Of a stretch of DNA of 64,000 bases, positions 53,673 to 61,855 are shown piece by piece. Position numbers and translations under genes: made by a program. The DNA comes from Alphaproteobacteria bacterium (GTDB lineage: Bacteria > Myxococcota_A > UBA796 > UBA2385). The stretch spans positions 1 through 64,000 of the forward strand of contig JACKEY010000013.1 of the NCBI GenBank assembly GCA_020632755.1, read 5' to 3'. The stretch's first letter is position 1. Each line of letters opens with the position of its first letter. The notes below the pieces were generated by a model. The model searched no databases and was not told the origin of the DNA. It worked only from the letters and a program-made list of their open reading frames with translations.

Positions 53673-55052
53673 ATGAGCTTCTGGAATTCCGTCAAGAAGA
53701 CCGCCGTCGAGCACGGCAAGGCCCAGTTCCTCGACATCATCGAGTGGCTCGACGAGACCCGGGACACCATCGTCTTCCGGTTCCCGGTGTTCAACCAGGC
53801 GATCCAGGATGGCGGCAAGCTGGTCGTGCGCGAGGGCCAGGCGGCCGTCTTCGTCAGCGAGGGCAAGCTGTCCGACGTGTTCGGCCCCGGCACCTACGAG
53901 CTGTCGACCCGCACGAAGGCCATCGCCGGCTTCTTCGAGAGCATCAAGTACGCGCTGAACTACCCCTACAAGGGCGACGTGTACTTCGTGAACACCCGCC
54001 AGTTCACCGACCAGAAGTGGGGCACGCCCAACCCCATCATGATGCACGACAAGGAGATCGGCCCCGTCCGCATCCGCGCCTTCGGCAACTACGCCTACAA
54101 GGTCACGGATCCGGCCGTGTTCATCCGCGAGATCGTCGGCACCAGCGGACTGTTCACCACCAGCGAGATCAACGGGCAGCTCAAGCGCAAGCTGGTGTCG
54201 GGCTTCGCCGACACGCTGGGCGAGAGCGAGATCCCGGTGCTGCGGCTGGCCGCGGCCTACATGGACCTGGGCGACGCCATGCGCGAGCGCCTGTCCAAGT
54301 GGTTCGAGGACAGCTACGGCATCACCCTGACCGACTTCGTGGTCGAGAACGTCAGCCTGCCGCCCGAGGTCGAGAAGATGCTCGACAAGCGGTCGAGCAT
54401 GGGCCTGCTGGGCGACATGGGCAAGTACACCCAGTTCCAGACGGCCGAGGCGATCGGCAAGATGGCCGAGCGCCCCGGCGGCGGCAATGCCTTCATGGAT
54501 GCCGGCATGGGCCTGGCCATGGGCCACGTCATGGGCGGCGCCGTCGCCGGTGGCGCGGCCCCCGGCATGGCTCCCGGCGGTGCGCCGCCCCCGCCCCCAG
54601 GACCGGCGCTGCTGCACTACCACGGGCCCTCGGGCCAGGCGCAGCTGTCGGCCCAGGACATCGCCCAGCGCGTCGCGGCCGACCGCAGCGGCGCCCACAA
54701 CGTCTGGGCCCCGGGCTGGCCGGGCTGGAAGGCCTGGCGCGAGGTGCCCGAGATCGCGAACTTGGTGCCGCCCCCGGCCGCTGCCCCGCCCCCGCCCCCC
54801 GGCGCGGGTGCGCCCGTGCACTACACGGGCCCCGACGGAGCCCAGCTGCAGATTCCGGCCGGCGAGGTCGCGGCCCGCGTGGCCGCCGATCCGGGCGGAC
54901 GCCACCTGGTCTGGAAGGCCGGCATGAGCGGCTGGATCCCGGCCAAGGACCTGCCGGAAGTGGCCCAGGCCCTCGCCGCTGCGGCCCCGCCGCCGCCGCC
55001 GCCCCCCGCCGCCGGGCCGACCCCGCCGCCGCCGCCGCCGGCCGACGAGTAG
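53673..55052 (+). CDS. SPFH-domain protein with tandem GYF_2-like modules
   Basis: A 459-residue protein of the YdjI-like SPFH group. An N-terminal amphipathic region precedes an SPFH domain (about 40-260, with VREGQAAVFVSEGKLSDVFGPGTYELST). A Gly/Met-rich linker and Pro runs then separate two copies of a GYF_2-like module (about 313-360 and 381-433), each with a Gly-Pro start, ARVAADxxG and a W-x-G-W-type core. It probably oligomerises at the membrane and recruits Pro-rich or other partners. The relatives usually end in a zinc ribbon instead. ATG 53673 has GGAG eight bases upstream. A strong hairpin follows the gene. Confidence 0.82.
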   Translation: MSFWNSVKKTAVEHGKAQFLDIIEWLDETRDTIVFRFPVFNQAIQDGGKLVVREGQAAVFVSEGKLSDVFGPGTYELSTRTKAIAGFFESIKYALNYPYKGDVYFVNTRQFTDQKWGTPNPIMMHDKEIGPVRIRAFGNYAYKVTDPAVFIREIVGTSGLFTTSEINGQLKRKLVSGFADTLGESEIPVLRLAAAYMDLGDAMRERLSKWFEDSYGITLTDFVVENVSLPPEVEKMLDKRSSMGLLGDMGKYTQFQTAEAIGKMAERPGGGNAFMDAGMGLAMGHVMGGAVAGGAAPGMAPGGAPPPPPGPALLHYHGPSGQAQLSAQDIAQRVAADRSGAHNVWAPGWPGWKAWREVPEIANLVPPPAAAPPPPPGAGAPVHYTGPDGAQLQIPAGEVAARVAADPGGRHLVWKAGMSGWIPAKDLPEVAQALAAAAPPPPPPPAAGPTPPPPPPADE

Positions 55053-55079
55053 CGCCTCCTCCGATCCGCGCGACGACCT

Positions 55080-55109
55080 CGCGGCCCTGCCTCCTCCGGC
55101 AGGGCCGCG
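55080..55109. terminator. Strong hairpin after the SPFH gene
   Basis: C-GCGGCCCTGCC pairs perfectly with GGCAGGGCCGC-G around a TCCTCC loop, 12 pairs. No T-run follows. It likely ends or attenuates the SPFH transcript before the promoter element at 55125. Confidence 0.7.
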
Positions 55110-55124
55110 CTGCGTCTCCCCCAC

Positions 55125-55132
55125 GGTTAGCC
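55125..55132 (+). promoter_or_regulatory. -10-like element of the four-repeat protein
   Basis: GGTTAGCC, followed by CCTCCTCCT-type leader and GGAG before the ATG at 55167. Confidence 0.45.
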
Positions 55133-55166
55133 CTCCTCCTCTCCCCACACGCTGGAGCCCCCTGCC

Positions 55167-56246
55167 ATGTCCGATCTCCGCACCCTCGCCGCCGAGGCCG
55201 AGCGCATCCACACCGAGTACCGCCGCCACTTCGCGGGGCGCTCGCGCTACACCCGCGAGCTCGGCAAGCTGGACGAGCTCATCGCCGCCACCGACAAGGC
55301 CATCGCCGGTGCCGGTGGCGTGTCCGGCGCGGACACCGAGCTGCTGCCCACCCTGCAGCAGCGGGCCGAGATGTACCGCGGCGAGCGCAAGGCCATCGCC
55401 CAGCTGCAGTCCGGCGGCCCCGACGAAGCCCTGGCCCACCGCACGGGCGCCTGGAGCCGCCTGAGCCGGCAGCGCTACATGCGCAACTTCGCCGGGCAGC
55501 GCCGCAGCACCCGCGACATCGGCCTGCTGCAGGCCCTGGCCGACGACCAGGCCTTCTGGCGCGACGAGCTGCAGACCGCCGCCCGCCGCCACGACGGCGA
55601 CTGGCACGCCGACGACCTGGCCATGATGCGGCACAACGCCGACCTGTACCTGGGCGAGGTCGACCAGATCCACCAGGCCCGCACCGAGCTCGCCGACAAC
55701 CTGCGGGCCCAGGCCCTGGCCACCGAAGCCAACCACCAGTTCCGCTCCTGGCGCCTGCACTTCCAGGACAAGCCCCGCCGGACCCGGCGCGCGGCCCTGC
55801 TCAAGCGCATGGTCGGCAGCCTGGAGCGCATCCACGGCGACATGCTCGCCCTGCGGGACAAGGGCTTCTCGGAGTCCTTCCACACCGGAAACATCGACAA
55901 CGTCGCCCGCCGCATCCCCCTGTGGAAGGAAGAGCTGCAGCGCATCAACGAGGCCCGCGCCATCCTGACCCCCGACCAGCTGGCCGGCGGCCTGGGCGAA
56001 GAAGCCAACGGCTGGTTCACCCGCTACCGCGACGAGCTGGCCGGCAAGAACCGCCGCACCGTCAGCCTGGAAGCCCTGGCCGAGATCTGCGAGGGCCTGT
56101 TCGAGGTCGCCCGCGCGATGGAAGACCAGCACCGCACCTGGCAGAGCGAGCTCAACGAGAAGAACCTGCTCGTCACGCTCGACAACCTGAAGACCTACGA
56201 GCGCGAGTTCGAGCTGGTGCGGGAGACGCAGCAGCCGAAGGCGTAG
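55167..56246 (+). CDS. Four-repeat helical protein of unknown family
   Basis: A 359-residue, wholly alpha-helical, Arg/Glu-rich protein. It is built from four repeats of about 86-92 residues beginning near F22 (FAGRSRYTR), F108 (FAGQRRSTR), F199 (FQDKPRRTR) and L291 (LAGKNRRTV). Each opens with a Tyr/Phe/Trp-Arg helix and closes with a helix such as MYRGERKAIAQ, LYLGEVDQIHQAR, LWKEELQRINEAR or TYEREFELVRE. No signal peptide, Cys or known domain is present. It lies next to the SPFH gene and may be its partner, although hairpin and promoter signals separate them. I do not recognise the family. Confidence 0.7.
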   Translation: MSDLRTLAAEAERIHTEYRRHFAGRSRYTRELGKLDELIAATDKAIAGAGGVSGADTELLPTLQQRAEMYRGERKAIAQLQSGGPDEALAHRTGAWSRLSRQRYMRNFAGQRRSTRDIGLLQALADDQAFWRDELQTAARRHDGDWHADDLAMMRHNADLYLGEVDQIHQARTELADNLRAQALATEANHQFRSWRLHFQDKPRRTRRAALLKRMVGSLERIHGDMLALRDKGFSESFHTGNIDNVARRIPLWKEELQRINEARAILTPDQLAGGLGEEANGWFTRYRDELAGKNRRTVSLEALAEICEGLFEVARAMEDQHRTWQSELNEKNLLVTLDNLKTYEREFELVRETQQPKA

Positions 56247-56293
56247 GTGGCTCGACCAGCGCTTCGCCGCGGGGCGGCGTCGGCGGCGGGTCG

Positions 56294-56470
56294 GGCTGCG
56301 GGCTTCGGGCTGCAGGCTCCAGGAGGGCGTGCGAGCGTCGCGGGAGCGGGGGAGGGGAGCGGCGGGGCGAGCCCTGGCAGCACCACCCGACGCGCCCACA
56401 GCCCCGACGCCCCGAGCCACCCTCCCGAAGCCCGGAGCCTGCAGCCTGGAGCCCGCCCCGCCTGGAGCCC
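56294..56470. repeat. Heptad inverted-repeat intergenic element, copy 2
   Basis: Left arm: four GGCTNCR heptads (56294-56321). Right arm: GAAGCCC, GGAGCCT, GCAGCCT, GGAGCCC (56427-56454) plus a further GGAGCCC at 56464-56470. The centre is 105 bases, against 104 in copy 1. It lies between the convergent ends of the four-repeat protein and the MBL gene. Confidence 0.75.
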
Positions 56471-56504
56471 GCCCCCGCCTGGAACCGTGCGCCCTGCCCC
56501 TCCC

Positions 56505-57851
56505 CTACATCAGCCCGTAATACCGCAGCACGCCTTCTTCGCCGGCTTCGGCTGCGCGGCGGCGGACCAGGTACCAGGACAGCAGGTCGGGCACGTTGGG
56601 CTGGTCGACCTCGAGTCCGGCGATGGTCTGGTCGAAGGTCAGGACGGCCTGGCTGCGGCGGCTGCGGGCGCGCAGGTAGAAGCAGCTGTGACGGCCCTCG
56701 GCCACGTCGAGCACGGCGGTGGCGGCGACGGCGCGAGACAGCTCGGCGTCGAGGGCGCCGGGCACGAGCTGCGCTTCGGGTCCGGACAGGTCCAGGGTCC
56801 AGCTCTGCTCGGCGCCGTCGGGCCGGACGGTGCGCAGCAGGTAGCGCACGCCGTCGCGGCGCAGGGCGTGCAGCAGGGGGTCGCGGTCCCAGGCGTCGAC
56901 GACGGCGGCCTGCAGATCGTCGACCAGGGCCTGGATGCGCGCGGGGAGCGCGGGGTCGTCGGCGCCGTCGTCGGTCAGCGGTGGCACGGGGCCGGTGCGA
57001 TCCGGGCGGATGGCCGACTGGTCGGGCTCGAGGGCGACGGCCCAGCCGCTCTCGCCGACGATGCGGGCGCCGCCGCCGACTTCGAGCACCTGGCCCGGCA
57101 GGGGCTGCAGCACCTGCTGTCGCGGCGACAGGCGGGCCAGGTCGCGGGCGAAGCGGTCGCTGGTGATCGGGAACAGGTGGGCGTTGAGCCAGCCGAAGTC
57201 GTCGTGGAAGCGGAAGCCGGCGGCGCCGGGGACCACGACCCGCGCCCCCAGGAACCGGGCGACGGACAGGTTGATGCCGTGGCCGGTCGCCAGCTCTTCG
57301 GGGACGCCGTCGAACCAGCCGAAGGCCTGGCTGGCGTGCATCGCGATGTGCACGTCCAGCCCGCCGCTCTCGGCCCGCAGCCGCTCGACGGCCTTGCGGT
57401 TGAGCGGCGTGTCGACCTGGTTGTAGGCCGTGACCGCGCGCCCGGCGGGGTCGGTGCCGCGGATCAAGAGCCCGCACTCGGGGAAGTCCCCGGCGCTCGA
57501 CGTGGCCATGACCGACAGATCGCCGACCTGGACCCAGCCCCAGGGCCGCAGCGGCACCAGGTTCTCGAAGCCCAGGCGGGCCAGGGCCGCCGCCAGCATC
57601 GGGTCCGGCGGCATCAGCACCGGCAGGTCCCGGGACAGGCGCCGCAGGCTGTCGGGGTGGAAGTGGTCCGGGTGCCGGTGCGACAGGAAGATGTGCGTCG
57701 GCGCCGGCATGGCGTCGAGATCCACGGCGCGCGCCGGGCAGCTGACCACGGTGCCGTCCTCGAAGGGATCGGCCAGCACCGGGTCGGTGAGCAGGCGCGT
57801 GCCACCCTGCTCGATGAGCCAGGTGGCGTGTCCGACCAGGGTCAGCTGCAT
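56505..57851 (-). CDS. UlaG-like MBL-fold metallo-hydrolase
   Basis: A 448-residue protein. The first 240 residues are a metallo-beta-lactamase domain starting LTLVGHATWLIEQGGTRLLTDPVLADPF with metal motif SHRHPDHFH. The fold then continues through IAMHASQAFGW. The last 200 residues form an extra domain resembling those fused to UlaG/RomA-type proteins. Substrate is unknown; relatives include lactonases and N-acylphosphatidylethanolamine phospholipase D-like enzymes. It follows aspS after 52 bases with a strong hairpin between them. GAGGGAG lies about six bases from the ATG. Confidence 0.82.
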   Translation of the reverse strand: MQLTLVGHATWLIEQGGTRLLTDPVLADPFEDGTVVSCPARAVDLDAMPAPTHIFLSHRHPDHFHPDSLRRLSRDLPVLMPPDPMLAAALARLGFENLVPLRPWGWVQVGDLSVMATSSAGDFPECGLLIRGTDPAGRAVTAYNQVDTPLNRKAVERLRAESGGLDVHIAMHASQAFGWFDGVPEELATGHGINLSVARFLGARVVVPGAAGFRFHDDFGWLNAHLFPITSDRFARDLARLSPRQQVLQPLPGQVLEVGGGARIVGESGWAVALEPDQSAIRPDRTGPVPPLTDDGADDPALPARIQALVDDLQAAVVDAWDRDPLLHALRRDGVRYLLRTVRPDGAEQSWTLDLSGPEAQLVPGALDAELSRAVAATAVLDVAEGRHSCFYLRARSRRSQAVLTFDQTIAGLEVDQPNVPDLLSWYLVRRRAAEAGEEGVLRYYGLM

Positions 57852-57867
57852 GGCGGGCTCCCTCGAA

Positions 57868-57889
57868 CCGCGGGGGCCGGGCCCCGCGG
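57868..57889 (-). terminator. Hairpin between aspS and the MBL gene
   Basis: CCGCGGGG-GCCGGG-CCCCGCGG, eight perfect pairs. There is no T-run. It may be a terminator of aspS or an attenuator. Confidence 0.5.
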
Positions 57890-57903
57890 CTCGGCGCGGG
57901 GGT

Positions 57904-59685
57904 TCAGACCGTGTTCTTGACGTGCAGCTCGGCGAGCTGCGCCGCGTCGACCGTGCTGGGGCTGCCGGCCATCAGGTCCTGGGCCGTCGTCGTCTTGGGG
58001 AAGGCGATGACGTCGCGGATGTTCTCGGTGCCGGACAGCAGCATCACGATGCGGTCGAAGCCGAAGGCCAGGCCGCCGTGCGGCGGCGCGCCGTAGCTGA
58101 GCGCGTCGAGCAGGAAGCCGAACTTGTGGCGGGCTTCGTCCTCGGACAGGCCCAGCGACGCGAAGACCTTGGACTGCAGCGCCTGGTCGTGGATCCGGAT
58201 GCTGCCGCCGCCGATCTCGTAGCCGTTGCAGACGATGTCGTAGGCGTCGGACAGCACCTCGCCCATGCGGTCGGTGCCCATCAGGGGGATGTGCTCGTCC
58301 AGCGGCTTGGTGAAGGGGTGGTGGACGGCCACCCAGCGGCCGGACTCCTCGTCCTGCTCGAAGGCCGGGAAGGCGGTCACCCACACGAAGCCGTAGGTGT
58401 CGGACGGGATCAGGTCGAGCTCGCGGGCCACGTGGGCGCGCAGGCGGCCGAGGCCCGTGTGCACATGGGTCGCAGGGCCGGCCGCCACCAGGGCCAGATC
58501 GCCGGGCCCAGCGCCCAGCTGGGCCAGGAGGGCGGGCTCGACCTTGGACAGCGGGCCGGACCAGCTGCCGTCGTCCTGGACCTTGCCCCACAGCAGGCCG
58601 CCCAGGCGGTAGCGGCGGACGAACTCGGTCCACGCGTCGATGGTCTTGCGGCTGGCGCGGTCGGCGCCGCCGGGCACCACGAAGCCCTTGGCGATGCCGC
58701 CGGTCTCGAGCGCGCCGGCGACCACGCGGAACTCCGTGCTGGCCCAGTCCAGGGTCACGTGCTCGAGCGCGAACCGCACGTCGGGGTTGTCGACGCCGAA
58801 CCGGGCGATGGCCTCGGCGTAGGTCAGGATCGGGATCTCGCCGACCTCGACGCCCTTGATCTCCTTCCACAGGCTGCGGACCAGGCCGCTCATCAGCTCG
58901 TGGACCAGCGGCCAGGTGGCGAAGCTGATCTCGATGTCGATCTGGGTGAACTCGGGCTGGCGATCGGCGCGCAGGTCCTCGTCGCGGAAGCACTTGCAGA
59001 TCTGGAAGTAGCGGTCGAAGCCGCTGATCATCAGGATCTGCTTGAAGATCTGCGGGCTCTGCGGCAGGGCGAACCACTCGCCGGCGTGCACGCGGCTGGG
59101 CACCAGGTAGTCGCGGGCGCCTTCGGGCGTGCTCTTGTTGAGGATCGGGGTCTCGACTTCGGTGAAGCCGTGTCCGTCCAGGTACTTGCGGGTCACCTGG
59201 TAGGCCTTGTGGCGCACGAACAGGCGCTGCTGCATCTCGGGGCGGCGCAGGTCCAGGTAGCGGTAGGTCAGGCGGACCTCTTCGCTGGCGTCCGCGCCCT
59301 TGCCGCCGCTGCCGATGACGAAGGGCAGGGGCTTCGTGCTGGACAGGATGCGCACCGACCCGGCCAGCACCTCGATGGCGCCGGTGGGCATGTCCTTGTT
59401 GGCGCCGCCGTCGCGCAGCTGGGCGGTGCCGTGCACCTCGACCACGTACTCGAGGCGTGCGGCGCGGGCGCCTTCCCAGGCGGTCTCGCCGCAGCGATCG
59501 TCGACGGTGACCTGGGTCACGCCGTAGCGGTCGCGCACCAGCAGGAAGATGACACCGCCGTTGTCGCGCACGGAGTCGACCCAGCCCTGGAGGACGACGG
59601 TGGCGCCGGCGTCGTCGGGCCGGAGCTCACCGCAGTTGTGGGTGCGCCGGGACAGGGACGCGGCATCCGAGGACGGGGTGGCCAT
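57904..59685 (-). CDS. aspS: Aspartyl-tRNA synthetase
   Basis: Class II synthetase of bacterial type, 593 aa. It has an N-terminal OB-fold anticodon domain, motif 2 (CFRDEDLRADRQPEFTQID), the GAD insertion and motif 3 (GGLAFGFDRIVMLL). At the two positions that separate discriminating from nondiscriminating enzymes (E. coli L30 and K81) it has Asn42 and Gly. The Gly favours a nondiscriminating enzyme that would also charge tRNA-Asn and need GatCAB. AGGAG lies six bases from the ATG. A GGTTATGCC element lies at 59716-59724. Confidence 0.95.
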   Translation of the reverse strand: MATPSSDAASLSRRTHNCGELRPDDAGATVVLQGWVDSVRDNGGVIFLLVRDRYGVTQVTVDDRCGETAWEGARAARLEYVVEVHGTAQLRDGGANKDMPTGAIEVLAGSVRILSSTKPLPFVIGSGGKGADASEEVRLTYRYLDLRRPEMQQRLFVRHKAYQVTRKYLDGHGFTEVETPILNKSTPEGARDYLVPSRVHAGEWFALPQSPQIFKQILMISGFDRYFQICKCFRDEDLRADRQPEFTQIDIEISFATWPLVHELMSGLVRSLWKEIKGVEVGEIPILTYAEAIARFGVDNPDVRFALEHVTLDWASTEFRVVAGALETGGIAKGFVVPGGADRASRKTIDAWTEFVRRYRLGGLLWGKVQDDGSWSGPLSKVEPALLAQLGAGPGDLALVAAGPATHVHTGLGRLRAHVARELDLIPSDTYGFVWVTAFPAFEQDEESGRWVAVHHPFTKPLDEHIPLMGTDRMGEVLSDAYDIVCNGYEIGGGSIRIHDQALQSKVFASLGLSEDEARHKFGFLLDALSYGAPPHGGLAFGFDRIVMLLSGTENIRDVIAFPKTTTAQDLMAGSPSTVDAAQLAELHVKNTV

Positions 59686-59715
59686 GACAGGCTCCTGCGG
59701 GGGAGAGGGAGGGGC

Positions 59716-59724
59716 GGCATAACC
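59716..59724 (-). promoter_or_regulatory. -10-like element of aspS
   Basis: GGTTATGCC read leftward, about 31 bases upstream of the ATG. A C/T-rich leader follows. Confidence 0.4.
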
Positions 59725-59757
59725 GCGACGCGCTCCCCCTTCACGGCTGCCGCGGAA

Positions 59758-60720
59758 TCAGCGCAGGCCCTCGTCGATCACCACGACGACCAGCGCACCG
59801 TCGGCGCCGTCGGCCACGTAGGCGAGGCCCTGCTCGACCCAGATGCCGGAGGGCGAGGCCAGGCCCTCGAGCGCGACGCGGCCCACCTCGGTCCCGCCGG
59901 GGAGGGACAGGATCACGAGCTCCTCGGGGCCGCCCACGTACAGGCGGCTTCCGACCGCGGCGACGCTGGTGGCGGCGTCGATGCCCCCGACCGGCTGCAG
60001 CGTGGCCGTCGCGTCGTCGATGCGCACCAGCCCGGCGTCGCCCAGCGCGGCCCACAAGGTGCCGTCGGTGATCGCCAGGGCCGTGGGGCCGGCGGCGACC
60101 CCGCCCGCGTCCAGGCGGGTCGACGTCTCCAGGCGCTCGTCGAGCAGGGTGATGCCCCCGTCGTCGGTGGCCACCGCGACGACCTGGCGGTCGAAGGCCA
60201 CCGCCAGCGGCGTGGCCGCGGGCAGCTCGGCGCGGGAGTGCTGGGCCAGGGACTCGACCTGCCAGGTGGCCACGCCCTCGACGACCAGCAGGTCGTCCGG
60301 GCCGCCGGTCGGGTCGGGCCGCAGCCCGGCGACGTAGGTCCGGTGCTCGCCGGGGTCCGACGTCAGCACCATCATCGGGAAGTCCGACGTGTACTCGCCG
60401 ATGCCGGTCAGGCTGCCGGGATGGAAGGCCTGCAGCCCCATGTCGCCGGCGGCGCTGTAGACCCGGCCGGTCTCGCCGTCGATGGCGCCGCAGGGCACCA
60501 GGGTCGCGTCGACCCGCTCCGGCGTGTGCGCGTCCGTGATGTCCAGGATGTAGATCCCGGGTTCGCCACCGCAGGCGAACAGGCGTCGACTGTCCACCCA
60601 CAGCCCGTGCGAGACCGGCAGCTCGGTGCGGCCGGCCTCGTCGCCGAAGGCCAGGGTGGTCGGGGCGGCGCTGTCTTCACCGCCGGCGCAGGCCAGCATC
60701 AGGAGCCAGGGGGTCAGCAT
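59758..60720 (-). CDS. Beta-propeller (LVIVD/YncE-like) lipoprotein
   Basis: A 320-residue lipoprotein with the Cys at residue 11 (LMLAC) and no charged residue before it. The mature part consists of repeated four-strand blades (GLWVDSRRLFACGGEPGIYILDITD, LAITDGTLWAALGDAGLVRIDD, VAAVGSRLYVGGPEELVILSL) typical of propeller surface proteins. There is no catalytic motif. A TATGGT hexamer lies exactly six bases before the ATG, and no ribosome site is present, so a leaderless mRNA is predicted. It is upstream of aspS in the same direction, 72 bases apart. Confidence 0.72.
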   Translation of the reverse strand: MLTPWLLMLACAGGEDSAAPTTLAFGDEAGRTELPVSHGLWVDSRRLFACGGEPGIYILDITDAHTPERVDATLVPCGAIDGETGRVYSAAGDMGLQAFHPGSLTGIGEYTSDFPMMVLTSDPGEHRTYVAGLRPDPTGGPDDLLVVEGVATWQVESLAQHSRAELPAATPLAVAFDRQVVAVATDDGGITLLDERLETSTRLDAGGVAAGPTALAITDGTLWAALGDAGLVRIDDATATLQPVGGIDAATSVAAVGSRLYVGGPEELVILSLPGGTEVGRVALEGLASPSGIWVEQGLAYVADGADGALVVVVIDEGLR

Positions 60721-60726
60721 GGCCGC

Positions 60727-60732
60727 ACCATA
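60727..60732 (-). promoter_or_regulatory. -10-like hexamer, predicted leaderless start of the propeller lipoprotein
   Basis: TATGGT, then GCGGCC, then ATG. Confidence 0.45.
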
Positions 60733-60759
60733 GCCGGCGAGCGCGGATCCGCGTGGCCG

Positions 60760-60767
60760 TGATACCG
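60760..60767 (+). promoter_or_regulatory. -10-like element of the SDR gene at 60805
   Basis: TGATACCG, about 38 bases before the ATG. A similar GATACCG string precedes asd. Confidence 0.3.
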
Positions 60768-60804
60768 CCGGGCACCCCGCTTCCCCGGCCGCTCCGGAGC
60801 CCCG

Positions 60805-61797
60805 ATGTCCGACCACTCCCCGCGCACCGTCCTCGTCACCGGCGGCCACGGCTTCATCGGGTCCTTCGTGGTCCGTCGCCTCCTCGCCCGCGGCTACGCC
60901 GTGCGCTGCCTGGTGCGCCACTCCAGCAAGACCCATCGCATCGACGACCTGGGCGTCGAGAAGGTGGTCGGCGACCTGCTGGACCCGACCTCGCTCGCGA
61001 CCGCCATGGCCGGCTGCCACAGCTGCGTGCACCTCGCCGGCATCAGCTCCTACGCCGACATGGACAAGGACTTCGCCTGGCCGACCATCGTCGACGGCAC
61101 CCGCAACGTCTTCCAGGCGGCCCTCGACGCCGGCCTGCAGCGCGTCGTCTACGCGGGCAGCGCCATCATCTACGCCAGCGCCGACCCCGAGCGCATCTGC
61201 GACGAAGACAGTCCGTTCATGCTCGCCGGCACCGGCCTGACCTACGCCGAAGCCAAGCACGAGAACGAACAGCAGGTCGACACCTTCGTCGAGAAGGGCC
61301 TGGACGTGGTCGTGGCCATCCCCACCGAGACCTACGGCCCCCACGACGACGAGTTCCTGACCACCGGCTACCTGAAGGAGGCCATCAACGGCTGGCCGGC
61401 CATGGCCACCAAGGGCGGCACCATGTACGGCCACGTCGACGATGTCGCCGAGGGCTTCTGCCTGGCCCTCGAGAAGGGCGGCAAGGGCGAGCGCTACATC
61501 CTGGGCTCCGAGAACGGCACCATCGAGCAGATCATCAACCTGACCCTGGACGTGGTCGGCAAGAAGAAGCGGGCGCTCGTGATGCCGACCGGCCTGACCC
61601 GGTTCGTGATCCGCACCCTGTTCGACCTGGGCCTGCCCAGCCCCGAGCACCCCAACGCCATCGAGTACGGAACGCTCTACGCCTTCTGCAAGAACGACAA
61701 GGCGCGGCGCGAGCTCGGCTGGGAGCCGCGGTCCGGCCGCGAGGTGCTCGAAGACACGATCCGCTGGCTGCGCGAGGCCGGGCACATCAAGGCCTGA
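60805..61797 (+). CDS. NAD-dependent epimerase/dihydroflavonol-reductase-like SDR
   Basis: A 330-residue extended SDR with cofactor motif GGHGFIGSFVVRRLL, VVYAGSAIIYAS and catalytic YAEAK. The arrangement recalls HpnA/dihydroflavonol-4-reductase-type enzymes; the substrate is unknown. CGGAG lies six bases from the ATG at 60805. It is followed by a hybrid sensor kinase after 58 bases that carries its own promoter signal. Confidence 0.87.
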   Translation: MSDHSPRTVLVTGGHGFIGSFVVRRLLARGYAVRCLVRHSSKTHRIDDLGVEKVVGDLLDPTSLATAMAGCHSCVHLAGISSYADMDKDFAWPTIVDGTRNVFQAALDAGLQRVVYAGSAIIYASADPERICDEDSPFMLAGTGLTYAEAKHENEQQVDTFVEKGLDVVVAIPTETYGPHDDEFLTTGYLKEAINGWPAMATKGGTMYGHVDDVAEGFCLALEKGGKGERYILGSENGTIEQIINLTLDVVGKKKRALVMPTGLTRFVIRTLFDLGLPSPEHPNAIEYGTLYAFCKNDKARRELGWEPRSGREVLEDTIRWLREAGHIKA

Positions 61798-61843
61798 CCG
61801 TTCCCGCGGCCCGGCAAGGGACTGTTCAGGCACGCGCCTGCGG

Positions 61844-61849
61844 TAGGAT
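61844..61849 (+). promoter_or_regulatory. -10-like hexamer, predicted leaderless start of the hybrid kinase
   Basis: TAGGAT in GCGGTAGGAT, ending six bases before the ATG at 61856. The spacer is pyrimidine only. Confidence 0.45.
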
Positions 61850-61855
61850 TCCTCC

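Noticed and set aside
55000..55052. Proline-codon repeats at the end of the SPFH gene as a mobile repeat
   Set aside because: They simply encode Pro runs in the coding tail.
57430..60762. 1110-residue + strand frame opposite aspS
   Set aside because: Shadow of aspS and neighbours; the real gene is on the - strand.
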